Source of the DNA: CAYLPT01 sp964385645
GTDB lineage: Bacteria; Armatimonadota; Hebobacteria; Hebobacterales; Hebobacteraceae
NCBI GenBank assembly: GCA_964385645.1
Contig: CAYLPT010000136.1
Span: 1 to 16,617, forward strand
DNA: 16,617 nucleotides
Direction: 5' to 3'
Made by a program: the position numbers and the translations under genes. Numbering within the stretch: the stretch's first letter is position 1; every line of letters begins with the position of its first letter. Positions 15,093 through 16,617 of this stretch are shown in pieces. The notes below the pieces were generated by a model. It had not been told where the DNA came from and did no database searches. It worked only from the letters and a program-made list of their open reading frames with translations.

Positions 15093-15435
15093 GTTGTCTC
15101 CCGGATTCGCGCGCGTAGACCGTCAAGCGCACCGGCACCAGGCGGTCGCGGTTCCGCGCCCCGATGGTCAGCCGCCAGGAGTATCCCGGGTAGCCCGGGC
15201 CGAAGTCCCCCGTCGTCGTGCCCGGCCGCAGCCGCGTCGAGCCCGCCACCTGCACCTCGGCGAGCTTCCACTGAGCGAGGAAGACGATCGCGGTGTCGTT
15301 GTATGAGGCGGCCGCCACGCGGCTTGCCATCGAGAACGCGGTCAGCGCCGCCAGCAAGCCCATGGCGAGCACCGCCGTCGCCACGAGCACCTCCACCAGG
15401 GTGAAGCCCCGCCTCCCCCTAGCCCCACCAGACAT
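15061..15435 (-). CDS. gspI: Minor pseudopilin GspI
   Basis: 124 residues from the ATG at 15435 (the preceding TTG codon is less likely); GGTGAGG lies just upstream, inside the end of gspH, which overlaps by 17 nt. The leader ARGRRG is followed by FTLVEVLVATAVLAMGLLAAL, the near-invariant start of GspI with Gly at -1 and Glu at +5. AQWKLAEVQ (about 49-57) matches the family's conserved helix end. The length is normal for GspI. It is the core of the GspI-J-K tip complex. Confidence 0.94.
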   Translation of the reverse strand: MSGGARGRRGFTLVEVLVATAVLAMGLLAALTAFSMASRVAAASYNDTAIVFLAQWKLAEVQVAGSTRLRPGTTTGDFGPGYPGYSWRLTIGARNRDRLVPVRLTVYARESGRQRAVTFSTALL

Positions 15436-15928
15436 CAACCCTCACCTGTCCGGTGGCCGGGGTCACCGTCAGCTCGATCTCCCGGCCCGCCTCGTCGGCC
15501 AGCACGATGGCGGCGCCGTCGGCCGTCCCGTCGGGGTAGAAGTAGATGTCCGCCCGGGGGAGCGCGGCGTCCACGCCCCCGATGGAGAGCTCGACGACAG
15601 CGAGGTGATCCGGCAGCGCGATCGCGCTCCGCCCCAGGATCGAGAGCGGCTCGAAGGCCGACCGATCACCGCTCGGGTCGGACTGGATCTCCGCCCAGAA
15701 CGCGCCCTCGCCCAGGTCCGAGGCCACGCGCACCAGCCGCCCTCGCGCCACCGCCTGCGCCCGGGCGGCGCTGAACAGCCCCGAGAGCTGGCGCAGGGCC
15801 GCCCTCTCCTGCGCCCCCTGCACGGCCCCCGAGAAGGCCGGCTGGAGCGCGAAGAAGCTGATCGCCACAATCACCATGACCACCAGGAGCTCGACCAGGG
15901 TGAAGCCCCCGGTGCGCCGGCTAGTCAT
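15419..15928 (-). CDS. gspH: Minor pseudopilin GspH
   Basis: 169 residues from an ATG at 15928 that lies inside the last codons of gspG (ATGACTAG, 8-nt overlap), so translation is probably coupled. An upstream in-frame start at 15976 would give an unusually long leader. The leader MTSRRTGG is followed by FTLVELLVVMVIVAISFFAL. The stretch LRQLSGLFSAARAQAVARGRLVRV is the typical GspH/FimT helix and first strand. GspH joins the pseudopilus tip to the GspG shaft. Confidence 0.93.
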   Translation of the reverse strand: MTSRRTGGFTLVELLVVMVIVAISFFALQPAFSGAVQGAQERAALRQLSGLFSAARAQAVARGRLVRVASDLGEGAFWAEIQSDPSGDRSAFEPLSILGRSAIALPDHLAVVELSIGGVDAALPRADIYFYPDGTADGAAIVLADEAGREIELTVTPATGQVRVDVWWG

Positions 15929-16370
15929 CGAAGTTGGTGATGTCAGCGTCCCAGTCCTCTCCACCAGGCTTTCCATCGGCGCCGTAGGATATCAGGTCAT
16001 AGCCGTCGGGGTTGCGCTGGCCGGGGTAGCGGTAGACGTACTCGTTGCCCCAGGGATCGAGGGGCACGTCCTTCTTGATGTAGGGGCCGTTCCAGTTTCT
16101 GGGTATGGGCGGGATGCTCGGCCTCTTGCGCAGCGCGGCCAAGCCCTGCTCGGTCGTGGGCGGGGCGCCGTTGTCCGCCGCGTACAGGTCGAGCGCAGTC
16201 TCGAAGGTCTTGATGTCCTGCAGGGCGCGCGTCCGCCTGGCCACCCGCACCCGGTTGGTGACCTCCACCGCCACCGCGGTCGCCAGGATGGCGATGATCG
16301 TCATCACCACCACCAGCTCGACCAGGGTGAAGGCTCGTGTCCGTGCCCAGGCGCTCCGTCGTCCGCTCAT
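15921..16370 (-). CDS. gspG: Major pseudopilin GspG
   Basis: 149 residues from the ATG at 16370, with AGGA close upstream; it follows the gspF stop by 15 nt. The N-terminal FTLVELVVVMTIIAILATAVA is standard for GspG. The C-terminal YGADGKPGGEDWDADITN (129-146) holds the acidic residues and the loop that bind the structural calcium ion. PTTEQGLAALRKRP and WNGPYIKKDVPLDPWGNEY are further hallmarks. It forms the shaft of the pseudopilus that pushes substrates through the secretin. One oddity: the residue before the processing site is Ala (RTRA, then FTLVEL), not the usual Gly. Confidence 0.97.
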   Translation of the reverse strand: MSGRRSAWARTRAFTLVELVVVMTIIAILATAVAVEVTNRVRVARRTRALQDIKTFETALDLYAADNGAPPTTEQGLAALRKRPSIPPIPRNWNGPYIKKDVPLDPWGNEYVYRYPGQRNPDGYDLISYGADGKPGGEDWDADITNFDD

Positions 16371-16385
16371 GGTTCCTGCGCTCTC

Positions 16386-16617
16386 TCAGCGACCCATGGT
16401 CGCGTTGATCTGGAAGATGGGCAGCAAGACCGCCAGCACGATGAAGCCGACGATCAGCCCCATCACGATGATCACCACCGGCTCCAGCAGCGTCGTGAGC
16501 CGCCCCAGGGTGCTGTCCACCTCGAAGTCCAGGCTATCCGCCACCCGCCCCATCATCTCTGGCAGCCTCCCCGTCTCCTCGCCGACCGCCGCCATGTGGA
16601 TGAGCAGCGGCGGGAAG
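16386..16617 (-). CDS. gspF: GspF inner-membrane platform protein (C-terminal end only)
   Basis: The last 76 or so residues of GspF/PilC; the start lies beyond the right edge. The frame continues without a stop to 16617 (FPPLLIHMAAVGEETGRLPEMM). AVGEETGRLPEM is the family signature, and LLEPVVIIVMGLIVGFIVLAVLLPIF is the final membrane helix and its lead-in. GspF is the central inner-membrane component that contacts the ATPase GspE and the pseudopilus base. The gene is the first visible one of the operon; gspE is expected upstream, but this cannot be seen. Confidence 0.95.
   Translation of the reverse strand, partial: FPPLLIHMAAVGEETGRLPEMMGRVADSLDFEVDSTLGRLTTLLEPVVIIVMGLIVGFIVLAVLLPIFQINATMGR

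Noticed and set aside
1..16617. CRISPR arrays, insertion sequences, phage genes or a defence system
   Set aside because: I saw no regularly spaced repeats, transposase or integrase motifs, or nuclease/helicase defence genes; the only nuclease-like gene is the single-domain GIY-YIG protein.

Overview
The window is high-GC bacterial DNA. It comes from a diderm (outer-membrane) bacterium, because it carries most of a type II secretion system (T2SS) including an outer-membrane secretin. The species cannot be read from the sequence. The large multi-pass membrane protein belongs to a type (DUF6785/DUF6784, OPT-transporter-like) that I associate with Armatimonadota, Planctomycetota and Verrucomicrobiota-like genomes, so an under-studied phylum of that kind is the best guess, and an inference only.

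Layout. (1) 1-245, minus strand: a tRNA-Asn(GUU) gene with its own promoter-like sequence, followed 15 bp downstream by a GIY-YIG nuclease-family gene cut by the window edge. (2) 246-719: a gene-poor stretch with a cluster of perfect inverted repeats (about 490-610). (3) 720-1622, plus strand: a membrane-anchored FecR-domain protein. (4) 1685-7701, plus strand: a promoter matching the sigma70 consensus well, a leader of about 145 nt, then four closely packed genes: a radical SAM protein with extra C-terminal cysteines, a B12-binding-domain radical SAM protein, a 645-residue OPT-like membrane protein and an AIR-synthase-related (PurM/HypE fold) ATP-binding protein. (5) 7716-16617, minus strand: a continuous T2SS operon read right to left as gspF (partial), G, H, I, J, K, L, M, C, D. 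Many of its genes overlap, and the operon ends tail-to-tail with region 4, leaving 14 bp between the stop codons.

How the parts work together. In the T2SS, GspF is the inner-membrane platform. GspG is the major pseudopilin. GspH, I, J and K are the minor pseudopilins that prime the filament and form its tip. GspL (PilM-like head, one membrane helix, PilN-like periplasmic domain) and GspM (PilO-like) couple the platform to the missing ATPase GspE. The GspC/PilP-like protein connects the inner membrane to the secretin GspD. GspE and the prepilin peptidase GspO must lie elsewhere; gspE may be just beyond the right edge. GspL, M and C look as close to type IV pilus PilM/N/O/P as to classical T2SS proteins.

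Region 4 is the best candidate for something undescribed: two different radical SAM enzymes, a transporter-like protein and an ATP-dependent AIR-synthase-fold enzyme apparently transcribed together. The substrate cannot be told from sequence alone. All product calls come from reading motifs and family resemblance; no database search was run.
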